Shown: piece after piece, positions 21,841 to 34,189 of the stretch
Layout: each line of letters begins with the position of its first letter
How positions within the stretch are numbered: the first letter of the stretch is position 1
Source of the DNA: Paracyclopina nana
Taxonomy: Eukaryota > Arthropoda > Copepoda > Cyclopoida > Cyclopettidae
DNA: 64,000 bases
Assembly: GCA_019096065.1 (NCBI GenBank)
Contig: JAGUCH010000004.1
Span: 9,362,001-9,426,000 of the forward strand
Reading direction: 5' to 3'
The notes under the pieces: generated by a model
Database searches by the model: none
Told to the model about the DNA's origin: nothing
The model's input: the letters and a program-made list of their open reading frames with translations, nothing else
Program-made: the position numbers and the translations under genes

Positions 21841-21880
21841 GTGGTCATCTACGAGGGAAGGAAGGAGCGTAGATGACCAC
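21841..21880. other. Perfect 13-bp hairpin
   Basis: gtggtcatctacg (21841-21853) and its exact reverse complement cgtagatgaccac (21868-21880) enclose a 14-nt purine loop. It is not part of a tandem array. Confidence 0.8.
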
Positions 21881-22074
21881 AGCTGCGAGCCCTCAAAAAG
21901 CAGTCAAGCAAATCTCTCGGATGCGTGCGCAAATCAAAACTAGTAATTCACCATGTGATTCATAAGTGAAACTGATACTAATAAGTCGATTTTAAGGGAT
22001 TTAATGCTGATTTTTTTTATATTGCCATTTTAAAATGCTTTACTTGCCAATCGAGGATTTTTTTAAATCTCGAA

Positions 22075-22450
22075 CTTCAGAGCCGAGTTTGTGAATTTTT
22101 ATCTAAGCAGAATACAAGTGAAATTAAAAGTTAAAGTTCGTGAATTTTGGAGTTAAGTTGTGAATTGTGAATTTAAATTCATGAATTTTGAAGTTAAGTT
22201 GGTTGATTTTGAAGTTAAATTCATGAATTTTGGATTAAGTTCGTATATTTTGGAGCTCAGTTCGTATATTTTGGAGCTGAGTTCGTGAATTTTAGAGTTA
22301 AGTTCGTGAATGTTAATGTTAAGTTTGTGAATTTTGAAGCTAAATTCGTGAATTTTGAAGTTGAGTTCGTGAATTTTCAAGTTAAATTCATGAATTTTGG
22401 ATTAAGTTCGTGAATATTGGAGTTGAGTTCGTGAATTTTGGAGTTAAGTT
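22075..22450. repeat. 20-21-bp minisatellite (gttcgtgaattttggagttaa)
   Basis: About fifteen degenerate units of aagttcgtgaattttggag. Confidence 0.85.
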
Positions 22451-22960
22451 TGTACCTAAAAAGATAATTTTGGGCCTCAAAAATGGGAGTTATGTACTGT
22501 AATGATTTTGGACCAAAATTGTGTATTTTCTACAAAATGAACAAATTGCAAAAATCCTAAAATATTATTGTTGAAAATGAGCCAAATCATGATGATACAA
22601 AAAATTAGATCCAACTCGAACTCGTTTAGGAGCTATATTACACGTCCAAAGTAATTTGTCTCAGATTACTCGAGGAAAATTGAGGATTCAATTTTCCGTC
22701 GCTCCGGGGCGAAATTGCTATTTTAATAATTGCACGTTCGCTTTTCACTTTTTGATCGAGAAATTCAATACGAGACGACTTTTTGTCGTGAGAATTATTT
22801 CGGGAAATGGCACAACTTCTTCTTTTACGCGTGAAAATGCACCTTATCTCAACAGGTGTTTTTTCTATTGATTTGACGGATAAATGCTTGAAATTGAGCT
22901 TTTTGAATGGCTTATTTTCCATATTTATGGAAATTGTCCTTTATCAGATTTTTTGGGCCT
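22451..22960. other. Intergenic DNA, nothing recognised
   Basis: Mixed-composition sequence between two minisatellites. It has frames of 71 and 94 codons on opposite strands (22656-22871 and 22638-22922) without recognisable domains or splice context. Confidence 0.5.
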
Positions 22961-23470
22961 AAAATGATTTTTGAACCTTAATTGATAATTTTGGACCTAA
23001 AATGAGAATTTTGGAGAAAAATGAGAATTTTGGAGAAAAATGAGAATTTTGGAGAAAAATGAGAATTTTGGAGAAAAATGAGAATTTTGGAGAAAAATGA
23101 GAATTTTGGAGAAAAATGAGAATTTTGCACCTAAAATGGGAATTTTGGACCTAAAATGAGAATTTTGGACCTAAAATGAGAATTTTGGACCTAAAATGAG
23201 AATTTTGGACCTAAATGAGAATTTTGGAGAAAAATGAGAATTTTGGACCTAAAATGAGAATTTTGGAGCTAAAATGAGAATTTTGGACCTAAAATGAGAA
23301 TTTTGGACCTAAAATGAGAATTTTGGAGATAAATGTGAATTTTGGACCTAAAATGAGAATTTTGGACCTAAAATGAGAATTTTGGACCTAAAATGAGAAT
23401 TTTGGAGAAAAAATGAGAATTTTGTACCTAAAATGAGAATTTTGGAGAAAAATGAGAATTTTGCTTTTAT
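22961..23470. repeat. 20-bp minisatellite (aaaatgagaattttggacct)
   Basis: About twenty-five regular units with two interleaved variants ending ggacct or ggagaa. AAAA and AATTTT tracts are phased about 10 bp apart, which predicts curved DNA. Confidence 0.95.
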
Positions 23471-25320
23471 TTTGAAAAAAAAGACTATTTAAATAGTTAG
23501 TTTACCTCTTGATTTGGCATAATAAAATGGCAAAAATCTTGAAAATAGTTCATTGGTTGAAAATGAGCCATATCAACATCTTCAGTAGATCCAAAAGTCA
23601 TCATTTTCCATTGTTTTTCCTCTTTTATAGTTTTGTGTCCAATCTTTTAGAGCATGAAGTTCTTGTAACATGTCGTCAAAATGACACCTGTTGAAAACCA
23701 CTCAGAGAAAAATATTTCAAAAAAACCGAGCTAGCATTTTTAGGGCCAATTTTGCAAGTCCTCTAAGCCCATTTTTGAAATCGAGTTTTCAAAACGGTCA
23801 ACATAAAAATTGCAGACTTTTTTGGCTTTTTTCAAAAAAATATTGCAGATTATTTTAATTGACAGAGCTACCAGATTTCGATTGGCAATAGTCATGTTGG
23901 GCATTTTTTGTGATGATTTGGCCTTTTTATCATGCTTGATTGCAATTGAAACAAATAAAAATAATAAACAACAACATTTTTCAAGGATGAAAACACAATT
24001 CAAGTGTGAGAAATCTAATTTTAATGCGGTGAATCTAATGCTGAAAGGTCAGCCATAGAAATGAATTATTATATTGGAGAATCTCCATTTTATTAGCCAT
24101 TCTGGCTGTTTTTAACACTTTTTGGCCATTTTTGCCCAAAATGTGGCCACTTTCCCAAGCCTAATTGCGATTCATGCCCATTTTGGTATGTAGTCAGATA
24201 TTGACAAATTTTGGCTTTTTCAGGTATTTTGGCTATTTTATGGCTGATGTTGATGAATTTTGGCGTTTTTCGGGTATTTTGGCTACTTTATGTTTTAAAT
24301 TGGCCAATTTTAGGCTTGGTTCAGCCAGTTAATAACTAGCAACATTTTGGCTCAAACTCCGGATAAAAAAGCCAATTCAAGCTAATTTTAGGGGGGCTGT
24401 TTACATTTTTTGACCACATTTTGCTTAGTCATGCTGCTTAACAAAATCTGATTGTACTACCAAGCAATTTTGACTCCTCATTCCATACATCGATGACATA
24501 ATATCGGCAATGACAATCATTCATGATAATTCAATTTAAAATCTATGTTGAGTGGACATTATTTGTGAAAAGCATTAATTATTATTACTGTTTTTAAAAA
24601 ATTGCTGAAAAAAGTAAACAAATTGTGCTCAGTCACATGGTAAATACACAAAATGGACAATGTTTGGGCAAAGTATCAAAAATGCTTGAAAGTACAACAA
24701 GATTATCTTTTACAGCATATTCAAGCAAATAATGGCCAAAAAATTTGAGAGCACCAGCAGAAATATGCTTTTATTCGCTGTTTTTCACCCTGGAATAGCA
24801 AATTGTCGTTGAGAATCGATACAATTATTTTTCAATTTCAGATAAAGAAACTATTGCGATGATTTGGGACAGGAGCACAAAAACCACATTTGCTGGATTA
24901 TATCACAATCATAATTACAACATGATGGTGATTGTACAAGACATTTCCCCTTCACTTGTTTTTCCATTGGTTTTGTGGAATTACTTATTTGGCTTTGGCT
25001 GCTGAATGATAAGGGTAGAAAAAGGGAAATTCAGAATATATCCATGGCCAAAAGTCACCCCCCATGACAAATTGAACCAAGTTTTTTTTTCCTCAATGAT
25101 TTTCCCAGGGCAAAAGTTGCTTGTTTTGCCTTAATAGCCATGATGTGTATTGCACAATAGTGCACACCTTGATATGATTGATGTGCATTAATTTTGTCAC
25201 TTTTTTGTTTTACCCTAAATCCAGCTTCCTCCTTAAATTACAAGTCTCATTCATTGTTTTTTCAAAAAAAAAAAACTTGTCCCAGCCTTTTTAACCCCAT
25301 TGCCTTATACATTTGAAACA
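23471..25320. other. Gene-free AT-rich DNA
   Basis: No domain-bearing frame. At 24090-24330 there is a degenerate repeat on attttggctattttatggc. Otherwise AT-rich unique sequence. Confidence 0.5.
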
Positions 25321-26540
25321 TTTTGAATGTATCTCACTGTGTCTCAATTTAGCTCACTCTGTCTCAATGAGTCTCACCCTGTCTCAATGTGACTCACCCT
25401 GTCTCAATGTGACTCACCCTGTCTCAATGTGACTCACCCTGTCTCAATGTGACTCACCCTGTCTCAATGTGTCTCAAAGTGACTCAACGTATCTTAGGTG
25501 ACTCACTGTGTCTCATTGTGACTCAATGTGTCTCACTGTGACTCACCCTGTCTCAATGTGACTCACCCTGTCTCAATGTGACTCACCCTGTCTCAATGTG
25601 ACTCACCCTGTCTCAAAGTGAATCAACGTGTCTCAGGTGACTCACTGTGTCTCACTGTGACTCACCCTGTCTCAATGTGACTCACTCTGTCTTAATGTAA
25701 CTCACCCTGTCTCAATGTGACTCACCCTGTCTCAATGTGACTCACCCTGTCTCAAAGTGAATCAACGTGTCTCAGGTGACTCACTGTGTCTCACTGAGAC
25801 TCACCCTGTCTCAATGTGACTCACTCTGTCTTTTTGTAACTCACCCTGTCTCAATGTGACTCACCCTGTCTCAATGTGACTCATCCTGTCTCAATGTAAC
25901 TCATCCTGTCTCAATGTAACTCACCCTGTCTCAATGTGACTCACCCTGTCTCAATGTGACTCAATGTGTCTCAAAGTGACTCAACGTGTCTCAAAGTGAC
26001 TCAACGTGTCTCAAAGTGAATCAACGTGTCTCAGGTGACTCACTGTGTCTCAATGTGACTCACCCTGTCTCAATGTGACTCACTCTGTCTCAATGTAACT
26101 CACTCTATCTCACCCTGTCTCAACGTGATCTTAATGTGACTCACCATGTGTCTGACTCACCAAGTCTCTCGGTTCTGTAAAATGTCTCACTTTGACTTAT
26201 CATGTCTCTTGCTGTGACTTATCGTGTCTATTGCTGCGAATTATCATGTCTCATAATGACTTATCATGTCTCACTGTGATCCAACCTGTCTAAAAATGCC
26301 TGAACATACATTAACATGTCTCACCCTGCCTCAATGTGCCTAAACCTGGCTCAGCATGTGTAAACATGTATCAACCTGCCTGAAAATGTCTCAACAAGTC
26401 AACCCACCTCATAGTGTTTAAACCTGGATCAACCTACCTAATCATGCATCAACCTGCCTCAAACCATCTCATCATGCCTCAAACTGTCTCATCATGCCTA
26501 AAATTGTCTCAACATACCTCGAAATGTCTCATTTCGAATT
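25321..26540. repeat. 20-bp minisatellite (gtctcaatgtgactcaccct)
   Basis: Regular units at 25370-26110, then degenerate (ctcaacatgcct type) to 26540. Most units contain TGACTCA, well over twenty in all. Higher-order blocks of about 150 bp (ending tctcaaagtgaatcaacgtg) repeat at 25612, 25752 and 26008. Confidence 0.95.
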
Positions 26541-27035
26541 TATTATCTTGCAGGAAAATTAGTTATGTGTGACTTTTTTTTCAGCTTTCATCCTTGATGG
26601 ATTTTTACTTTTTTCATTGCAATTTCAGCCACACTTTGTCAGCTGTTGGTGGAAAGACTGCCAAAAAGGCCATGGTTGTTATTATGGTGGTTTTGGGAGG
26701 TAAAGGAGGTTGTCATAAAATGCCACAATTGTAATGTCCAGCTAGAAACATCTGCTTTTTTGCTATTAAGAAATATAATTCGCTGACCTCACTTAAAAAA
26801 GTGGATTTTTAACCAACAACTGTGAAAAATGCGGTAATTAGTTTAAGCAAGTGAAATAATGTGTGGTTTTCATGATATGATGGATTTTCACGGAAAAATT
26901 GCATCATCACTTTTTCAAAAAGCCACATTACTATTATTACAAAATCCGCCAGAGTGTGACCAAATTATATCCAATTATGCACAAGTTGTCAGCAATAATA
27001 AAGTGACCAATTCATGGTCGCTACTTCAAAAGAGA
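26541..27035. other. Intergenic DNA, nothing recognised
   Basis: AT-rich; the 61-codon frame at 26859 has no recognisable content. Confidence 0.5.
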
Positions 27036-27510
27036 AATCAATAATTATATGGGTTCTCTTTTAGGGTTGCTGCTTCAATGAAACAGCGCTACCAGATAAT
27101 GCCATTTTTTTGCTAACCATTCATTAGTGAAGTGACATATTCATGGTTACTAACTCAAAAGAGAAATAAATAATTATATGGCTGTTCTCTTTTGGGGTAG
27201 CGCCTTCAATGAAAAAGCGCTACCAGATTAGGCCAGTTTTAGCTTACTTCATAATTATAAAGTATTACATTCATGGTCACTATCTCAAAAGAGAATTTAG
27301 TAATATCGTACTGGTTCTCTTTAAGGGTAGTGCCTTCAATGAAAAAGCGCTACCAGATTAGGCCATTGTTTTGCTTATCATTCAATAGTATAGCGACATA
27401 TTCATGGTTGCTAACTCAAAAGAGATATGAATAATTGTATGGGTTCTCTTTTGGGGTAGCGCTTTCTATAAAAAAGCGCTACCAGACTAGCCCATTTTTT
27501 GCTTAACATT
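27036..27510. repeat. Four tandem units of about 125 bp with two dyads each
   Basis: Each unit carries aaaagagaa facing ttctctttt across an AT-rich centre, and ggtagcgcc facing ggcgctacc (written gcgctacc) across ttcaatgaaaaa. The unit ends gctaccagattaggccatttt. A fragment (ggcgctaccccaaaagagaag) lies at 28590. Confidence 0.8.
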
Positions 27511-29090
27511 CAATAAAAGTTCAAGTTTTGTGCTTTTGCCTCTTTGCCTCTGAGGCAAAATGGAGCAAAAAGTGGCAATTTTTTAAATGATCCATTTTCT
27601 CTTCAATTAAGAGCAGTTTTCACTTATTTTTAGTTTCACAAAAATGGTGTAAAGTGGTTTAAATTAATTATCTTGCTGATTGACTGACAAAATCTTCCAG
27701 ACGAATTTACCGTGGGAATTTTGAGGTGGAAAAATGTGCTGAAGATGAAAATGATTAATATTTTTTATAGCCCATATAAAAAACCTTAATTGTAAATGAC
27801 TAAAAGAAAAAAAAACTTTTAATATAAGTTTTACAAAAAAATAAAAAAATGGACAAGTCATGGAATTTAGAAACTTAATTAAAGAAACTATTTGGCTCTT
27901 TTCAGAAATATTTGGCTACTTTTGATGAATAATCTCTGGCTTTTTTGGCTTATTTGTTGCAGCAAAAAGTTAATTTTCTCACACTGCTTAAGAAAAGATT
28001 TATTCTCAATAAACTTTTGTCTTTTCTCATGCGCATTTATTTGCTGAGAATTGCAAAGAATCTTGGGAAAATCTCTCGCCAAATGGCAACAGCTAAATTC
28101 AAAATGACGGCAAAAAGGCACTTTTGCGTATTTGTCTGGCCTAAAAAAATGCTTATTCACGCCTAATTAGGCGATGATACCAAGAAAGTTGTGAAGAGAG
28201 TGAGAGTGTGACTAATGATCAGTAATACTCCAAATTAAGCAGAAAAAAGCCAAAGTCAGATGTGCAGAAGAAAACCAATTTCAGTGCAAAAAAAAAGATA
28301 TTTTTTTGTGCAACATTTGTCAATTTCTCCAAATATTTCAAGGTGATCAAATCCAATCAAAAATATTTGCTATTGCAAAAATCAGGAAAACCTCTGCATT
28401 TCACAATTCTTCATCTGGTAACACTCTTTTTTGGCAATAAATGTCTGGTAACCACCAATAGAAAACTGGCATCTGGTAGCACTTTTTTGAAAAAGCTTAC
28501 TTTGATTGGTTTGTGATTTCACCATTAATATTTTAAAGGTTTTGAAGGCAGGTTGCAAAGATGCCATCTGGTCACACTTATTTTCCGAAGGCGCTACCCC
28601 AAAAGAGAAGGAAGCATTTCAAGCATTCTTGTTTGAGTTACGGGTCCCTTCACATAAATGCTCTCAATTTCCTGCAGCAATTCCACTGCAAATTGACTCC
28701 ACCCAGCAAAAAGCAGCAAAAGTTGTCATCTTGAAGAGCATTTTTCAAATTGTGCCAAATCAAGCACATCTCCCCAGTTGTTTTGACTTGATTCAAAATT
28801 GATTTGTCCTTCTCCTCTCAATATTGGATTTTGACAGAAAAAAAGCCACCACCAGTCCTTTACTATTCCCACACACACTTACACAGTTATGTGGATGTGT
28901 GGTGCAAATTGGGAAATTCTATAGAGGCAGTTTTATTTGAATTTTCCAAATCTGTCATCCATGCAGACATTTATTTGCTTGCCAGCTAGAGACACTGAAC
29001 ACATTAAAGATTTTTTTGGAGCTAACAAATGTTTACACATAGTTAAAGCAGCTGTTTGTTTATTTAACTTATTGTCTCGCATAATTTAGC
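27511..29090. other. Gene-free DNA with scattered ctggtagcac words
   Basis: No supported gene. A 98-codon plus-strand frame at 28506-28802 is protein-like in parts but has no domain. The words catctggta-cac at 28415-28580 link it to the repeats at 27036 and 51430. Confidence 0.45.
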
Positions 29091-29760
29091 ACAAAGTTTT
29101 TCTATTTCAGTTGAAAGTTTGTCAATTTCAGTTCAAAGTTTATGTATTTTAGATCAAAGTTTGTCTATTTCATTTCAAAGTTTGGTTATTTCAATTCAAA
29201 GTAAGTCTATCTCAATTAACTGATGTATATTATAGTTCACCTTTTTGCTATTTTGGTTCATACATTATTTAAGTTCTATCTTCTTTTCAATTACCTGCTA
29301 GTCAATTTTGGTTCACATATTGTCTATTTCAGTTCACTTATTGCCTATTTGAGTTCACATATAGTCTACTTCATTTGACATAGGTATAGTCAATTTCAGA
29401 TCATTTATTGTCGATCTGAGTTCACTTATTGTCTATTTCAGTTCACTTATTGTCTATTTGAGTTGACTTATAGTCTATTTCAGTTCACATTTATTGTCTG
29501 TTGAAGTTCATTTATTGTCTATTTGAGTTCACTTATTGTCTATTTCAGATTTCTTTTTGTCTATTTCAGTTCACTTATTGTCTATTTCAGATTTCTTATT
29601 GTCTATTTCAGTTCACTTATTGTCTATTTCAGATCTCTTATTGTCTATTTCAGCTCACTTATTGTCTATTTCAGTTCATGTTTGGTCTATTTCAGTTCAC
29701 TTATTGTCTATTTCAGTTTACTTATTGTCTATTTAAGTTCAGCAACAGTTTCTAATTGTT
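29091..29760. repeat. 20-bp minisatellite (ttattgtctatttcagttca)
   Basis: Degenerate from 29091, regular at 29400-29740. On plus, each unit (ttgtctatttcag) is a good 3' splice acceptor consensus. Frames in all three phases only translate the repeat (YCLFQFT). Confidence 0.95.
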
Positions 29761-30416
29761 TTTTCGTTATTTATTGCTTAAAATAGTATGTTAGTTTCAG
29801 TTTTAGTTACCAAAAAAATGAAATCCTTAAAAAAGAGCTATCTCTTTGTAAAATAGCTCTGTAGACAATTGACCATGGAAGCATGCAAAAAAAACTAGTG
29901 TAACTTTTATGGTCACAACCACGGAGATCATTAAAAATGATGGCAATTTTTCACTGTTTGCTTCTTTTTCTATTTCATGTGCAAAATGTCAACTTTAGAG
30001 CACAAGCAAAAAATTCTTAAAATTACTTCCTTCAAAAAGGCATTGAAGTCATGCTAAATCATCATCCCTTGTTTTTATATTCACCCCCTAATTACAAAAT
30101 TGGGAATGGCAGCATGCAAATCCTTGTGACTTGTACAGGGTGTCCCAGCAAAATTCCGTCCAATAGTTCCAATCTACTATGGGACACTCTGTACACCTGC
30201 TAATTGGAGGATTTTCAAGAATAGTTAAGCACACAACAAATTTCCTATAACTGGACTTTAATTGTCTTGTACTTATATTGATGATATAACAGAGTTTTAA
30301 ATGGCCTTTTTTCATTTGCCTAGCAAATATTTGCTTTTCATCAAAGACAGCCCATTTGACTTCGTACTTGGTCTGAAAGAGACTCCACCCAAAATAATTG
30401 CATTTCAAAAAGAGCC
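29761..30416. other. Upstream region of the first DEG/ENaC gene
   Basis: Unique AT-rich DNA including a tiny MITE at 30136-30191. I see no clear TATA box or other promoter element. Confidence 0.5.
30136..30191. mobile_element. 56-bp mariner-like MITE
   Basis: Inverted ends cagggtgtccca and tgggacactctg are flanked by TA on both sides (30134-30135 and 30192-30193), the target of Tc1/mariner transposases. It is too short to code. Confidence 0.65.
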
Positions 30417-31928
30417 ATGGCAACAATGGCCAAAAAAGGTATTCAAGTGCTCAAGAATGTCATAGGTTTGTTGAAACTTATTGGAGTCATTGCTTGCATT
30501 CTGATATTTTCTTACTGGACCAATCAAGTAAGTTGAGAACTTATTGATCCAGAAGTTGACGTGTAGCTCTCAAATTACAGGCAGTGAATAGGTTAATATC
30601 AAAGCCTATTAACAGCAGTGTGACTTTCAGAAATGGCGATAATGGCCAAGGAAACATTCGGTTTCCAGCCATTACAATTTGCATGAATTCCTTTGCGTAC
30701 ATTGCAAACAGCATAAAGATCAAACCCGATTGGATGAAACATTGTTCGAAAAATAGATTTGAATACTTCTTTCAAGCCGCAGAATTTTGTACGTACAAAA
30801 ATTTTGGCCCAATGGATGCAAAAGATACTAATGAAGACACTATGTTTGGCGGCATATTTGATGAGCCAAACGATGATGAAGAAGAACCATTCACAAACAT
30901 TACTGAGCTGATGGAATTCAGTAGACTGAGCATTCATGATGTTATAAGTGAGTTCTCATTTGGAAGCGACATACGTATAAGTAAGTCTTTGTCAAGTGAC
31001 TTGCAAAATGAGCTAAGAGCAAAATATTGGATTGAGACAATCAATGAAGAAATGGGTAGTTGCTTCACATTTGATCCATCATTGTTTGGCTACGGCATGG
31101 CCAAAATAATGCAACATCACAGGAATCTAGTTGAATCATACATGCTTGGCATGATAATTAAACTCACTGTAAGTATCATTGAAGAGTCTGGCGACAATTA
31201 TTTTTATCTTATCAACTAGTTTACTAAATTGCTGGAAACATCAAATCAACCATACTACAATATTTACCTTCACAACTCGATCAAAGACCGTAGCAATGTT
31301 CACTTTAGAAAGCCTGATGTGCAGTTAACATTGCATGATACAAAGCTGATACAAATCACCAAAACAAACATTGTGTCATTGAAGAGAGAAGGAGCGGAGT
31401 GCTCTGATGATCCAAATTACAACTACATAGGATGTCTGCACTTGCAAGTACATATTTGGCATTTGCAAGGCTAAAAATCTTGCAACAAATCTGATTTAGG
31501 CTGGCAATTTGTTTATTAATAACCATGGCTGTCGGTTACCTTGGATGAATGCCATTGACTTTGGGAATGGCACCAACTTATGTCCCATTTTGGGCCGCAC
31601 AAATCAAACTTACAAACAGTTGATCGAACAATGGAAGGACATAAACGCAGCCTTAGAATTAGAATCTGAAACATGTATCTTTCAGCCTCCATGTACAAGA
31701 AGCCTTTATGGCAAGTCGGTTGAAATATCGGTGGAAAAGAACGCTCCTGAGCATGGAGCCATATTGAAAATACAGCTGTCGAGTCCAGAAGTTCAAGTGA
31801 TAGAGGATCACATTTCTTATGATGCACAAAACTTCATTGGTGAAGTGGGTGGCACTTTGGGCCTTTTACTTGGCCTCTCATTCATTTCCATTTTTGACCT
31901 CATTGATTATGTCATTGCATTATTTTAA
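30417..31928 (+). CDS. DEG/ENaC-family sodium channel subunit, gene 1
   Basis: Four exons (30417-30527, 30581-31168, 31220-31447, 31500-31928), all joined in phase 0 across introns of 51-53 bp with GT-AG ends, encode 451 residues. The start ATG has G at -3 and +4. Features: TM1 at about residues 14-34 (IGLLKLIGVIACILIFSYW), the family motif FPAITIC at 65-71, a Cys-bearing extracellular region with GSCFTFDP and GCRLPWMN, and a C-terminal GGTLGLLLGLSFISIFDLIDY matching the TM2 pore segment with its G-x-S filter. Such subunits form trimeric, usually amiloride-sensitive Na+ channels gated by peptides, protons or touch; the stimulus cannot be read here. It is shorter than most family members. One cysteine present in gene 2 is glycine here (AGNLFIN), which may unpair a disulfide. 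Confidence 0.9.
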
Positions 31929-32598
31929 CCTGAGCAAGCTTAATACTGTTTACAAATGCATTTTGCTTTGAAAAAAAGTCATAATACATATGTCAAAGGA
32001 TGTTAGGAGTTTCTACAGATGTTTGAAATCTCACAAACTTTTTATTGACGCAAAAAAGACACCTTCAATCAAATATCCACTTTCAATGCTAGCTTTGATC
32101 TGGTCATGCTTTTATGAGCAAAAGTCATCATTATTATATAACACTTAGCACAGCTACCTTCTTTTGGTCATTAATCAATCCAGTTGGAAAATTACAGACC
32201 TTTACAAAAATACTTCATAATAACTTATAATTTAGCTAACAAAGTTTGTAAACTATAGGCATTATTTTACATTTTATTCAAGCATTTATTTTAATTTTAA
32301 TATTACATCAATGTTATACTTTAACTTTGAGAGGTTTGGAGAGTCTGATTTTTATGTTGCTCTAAATACACAAGAGAAAAACTTTTGCAGTTTAATTGAA
32401 AGTATCATTAAGCTGATAAAGTCAGTGTAAAGAAGTACTTTATTTTAATCAAGAATTGATAGAGAGATAAAATTGTCAAAGCCAAAATTGATGATTGGTC
32501 TCTGATAAGGCAAGTATGCAAAAAGGCCTTAACAAGCTTAAAAAAGGGCTAATTTTCAAAGCTTTTCATAACCTTACCTTACTACACTTAGTTTGAAA
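31929..32598. other. Spacer between the two channel genes
   Basis: 670 bp of AT-rich DNA holding the 3' end of gene 1 and the promoter of gene 2. No canonical AATAAA was seen close to the gene 1 stop. Confidence 0.6.
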
Positions 32599-34146
32599 AT
32601 GAACATAAAGGCAAGATCAGGCTCTAAGGAAAATATGTACTATGTTAAGATACTCAAGAGTGTATCATTCTTCTTGAAAATGATAGCCATTCTTGCTTGC
32701 TTGATAACATTTTCAAGTTGGACTTATCAAGTGGGGAATTCCAAAATATTCATAAAAAACATTGATATTGATTATCTTTTATAGGCAGTGCAAAGGTTAA
32801 TTTCAAAGCCTATTAGTAGCAGTGTGACTTTCAGAAATGGCGATGATGGCCAAGGAAACATTCAATTTCCAGCCATTACAATCTGCATGAGCTCCTTTGG
32901 CTACATGATAAGTAACTTTCGAAATGAGCCCAAATGGGTGGAAAAGCATTGCATTTGGTGCCTTTACAAAACATATGCTAATGTTGGCGAATGCTGTACG
33001 CCAAAGGTGGATTCCATTGAAGCTACCACGGAACAAGAATCCATGTTCAGTGACTTCTTTGATGACATTGTTGATGAGGGCAGCGTAGGTAAAGAACCAT
33101 TTACAAACATAACTTTGATGATGGAATTGAGTCGATTGAGCATTCATGATGTCATAAGTGAGTTCTCATTTGGTAATCACTTGGGCATTAGTAAGTTCCA
33201 ATCCACTATCGAGCAAAACCAACTCAGAGCTGAATATTGGAAAGAAACAATCAATGAAGATTATGGCAGTTGTTTCACATTTGATCCAGCTTTACATGGC
33301 AAGAAAATGGTTCCAATGGTCATCACCGAGAGTGGATTGGCCACAAAACTGCTAATGTACATGCACATAGAAGTGTCGGTAAGTTTTAGTGAAATGTACA
33401 TACGTAACTTATAACATTATATGTACTGTGCATTTACTAGTTTATCAAGTTGCTGAAAACATCCAATCAACCATCGTTTAATGTCTACCTACATAATTCA
33501 ATTCATGACCGAACTGTTATGCATCAAAGACAGCCTGATGCATTCTTAACTTTTGATGATGTCAAGCATCTGCAAATCACTAAAACAAACATTATTTCGC
33601 TAAATAAAGATGAGGCCACTTGTTCGGATGATCAAAATTATGCCTACATGAGATGTCAGCTGATGACAGTACATAAGTTATGAAAGGTATTTTTCGCAGA
33701 TAATCAATATCTTACCTTAGGCTTGCAATTTGTTCATCAACAAGTTTGGCTGTCGGCTGCCATGGATGAATGACATTGACTTTGGTAATGATGCCAACTT
33801 TTGTCCCATTTTGAATCACCCAAATGGCACTTATTACGAATTGGCAAGAACATGGATGAAGATCAAGTATGAAGTACCACGTGATGCTTGCATATTTCAG
33901 CCTCCGTGCATTCGCAGCCTTTACAGCATCAAAGAACGTCTTGATAAAGAGACGTTGCTGAAGAAAGCCATCTTGAAAATACAACTGGCAAGTCCGGATG
34001 TTCAAGTGATCCAAGATCACATTTCGTATGATGTTCAAAACTTCATTGGTGAAGTGGGTGGCACTTTGGGCCTTTTGCTTGGCCTCTCATTCATCTCCAT
34101 TTTTGACCTCATTGATTTATTAATTTCGAAAGTCGAAAGTAAATAA
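32599..34146 (+). CDS. DEG/ENaC-family sodium channel subunit, gene 2
   Basis: Four exons (32599-32730, 32785-33378, 33441-33668, 33721-34146), again all phase 0, with introns of 54, 62 and 52 bp, encode 459 residues. Intron positions match gene 1 and exon 3 has the same length (228 bp), so the pair arose by tandem duplication. TM1 lies at about residues 22-42, FPAITIC at 72-78, GSCFTFDP and ACNLFINKFGCRLPWMN are in the ectodomain, and the pore end is GGTLGLLLGLSFISIFDLID. The most divergent part follows FPAITIC, where gene 2 has additional cysteines (CIWC, ECC). An in-frame TTG two codons upstream is not needed; ATG at 32599 has A at -3. A polyadenylation signal AATAAA lies at 34168-34173. 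The subunits might co-assemble, but that is inference. Confidence 0.9.
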
Positions 34147-34189
34147 GAAAAACCTGAAGAATTCGAAAATAAATAAGTCCCTACCTTGT

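Noticed and set aside
25321-26540. CRISPR-like regular repeat array
   Set aside because: Units are contiguous 20-bp repeats without spacers, in an animal genome.
28506-28802. 98-codon plus-strand frame as a gene
   Set aside because: Protein-like in parts but no domain, no splice signals at its ends, and it overlaps dispersed repeat words.
29501-29786. 84-87-codon frames of YCLFQFT or SLIVYFS
   Set aside because: Translation of the acceptor-like minisatellite in three phases.
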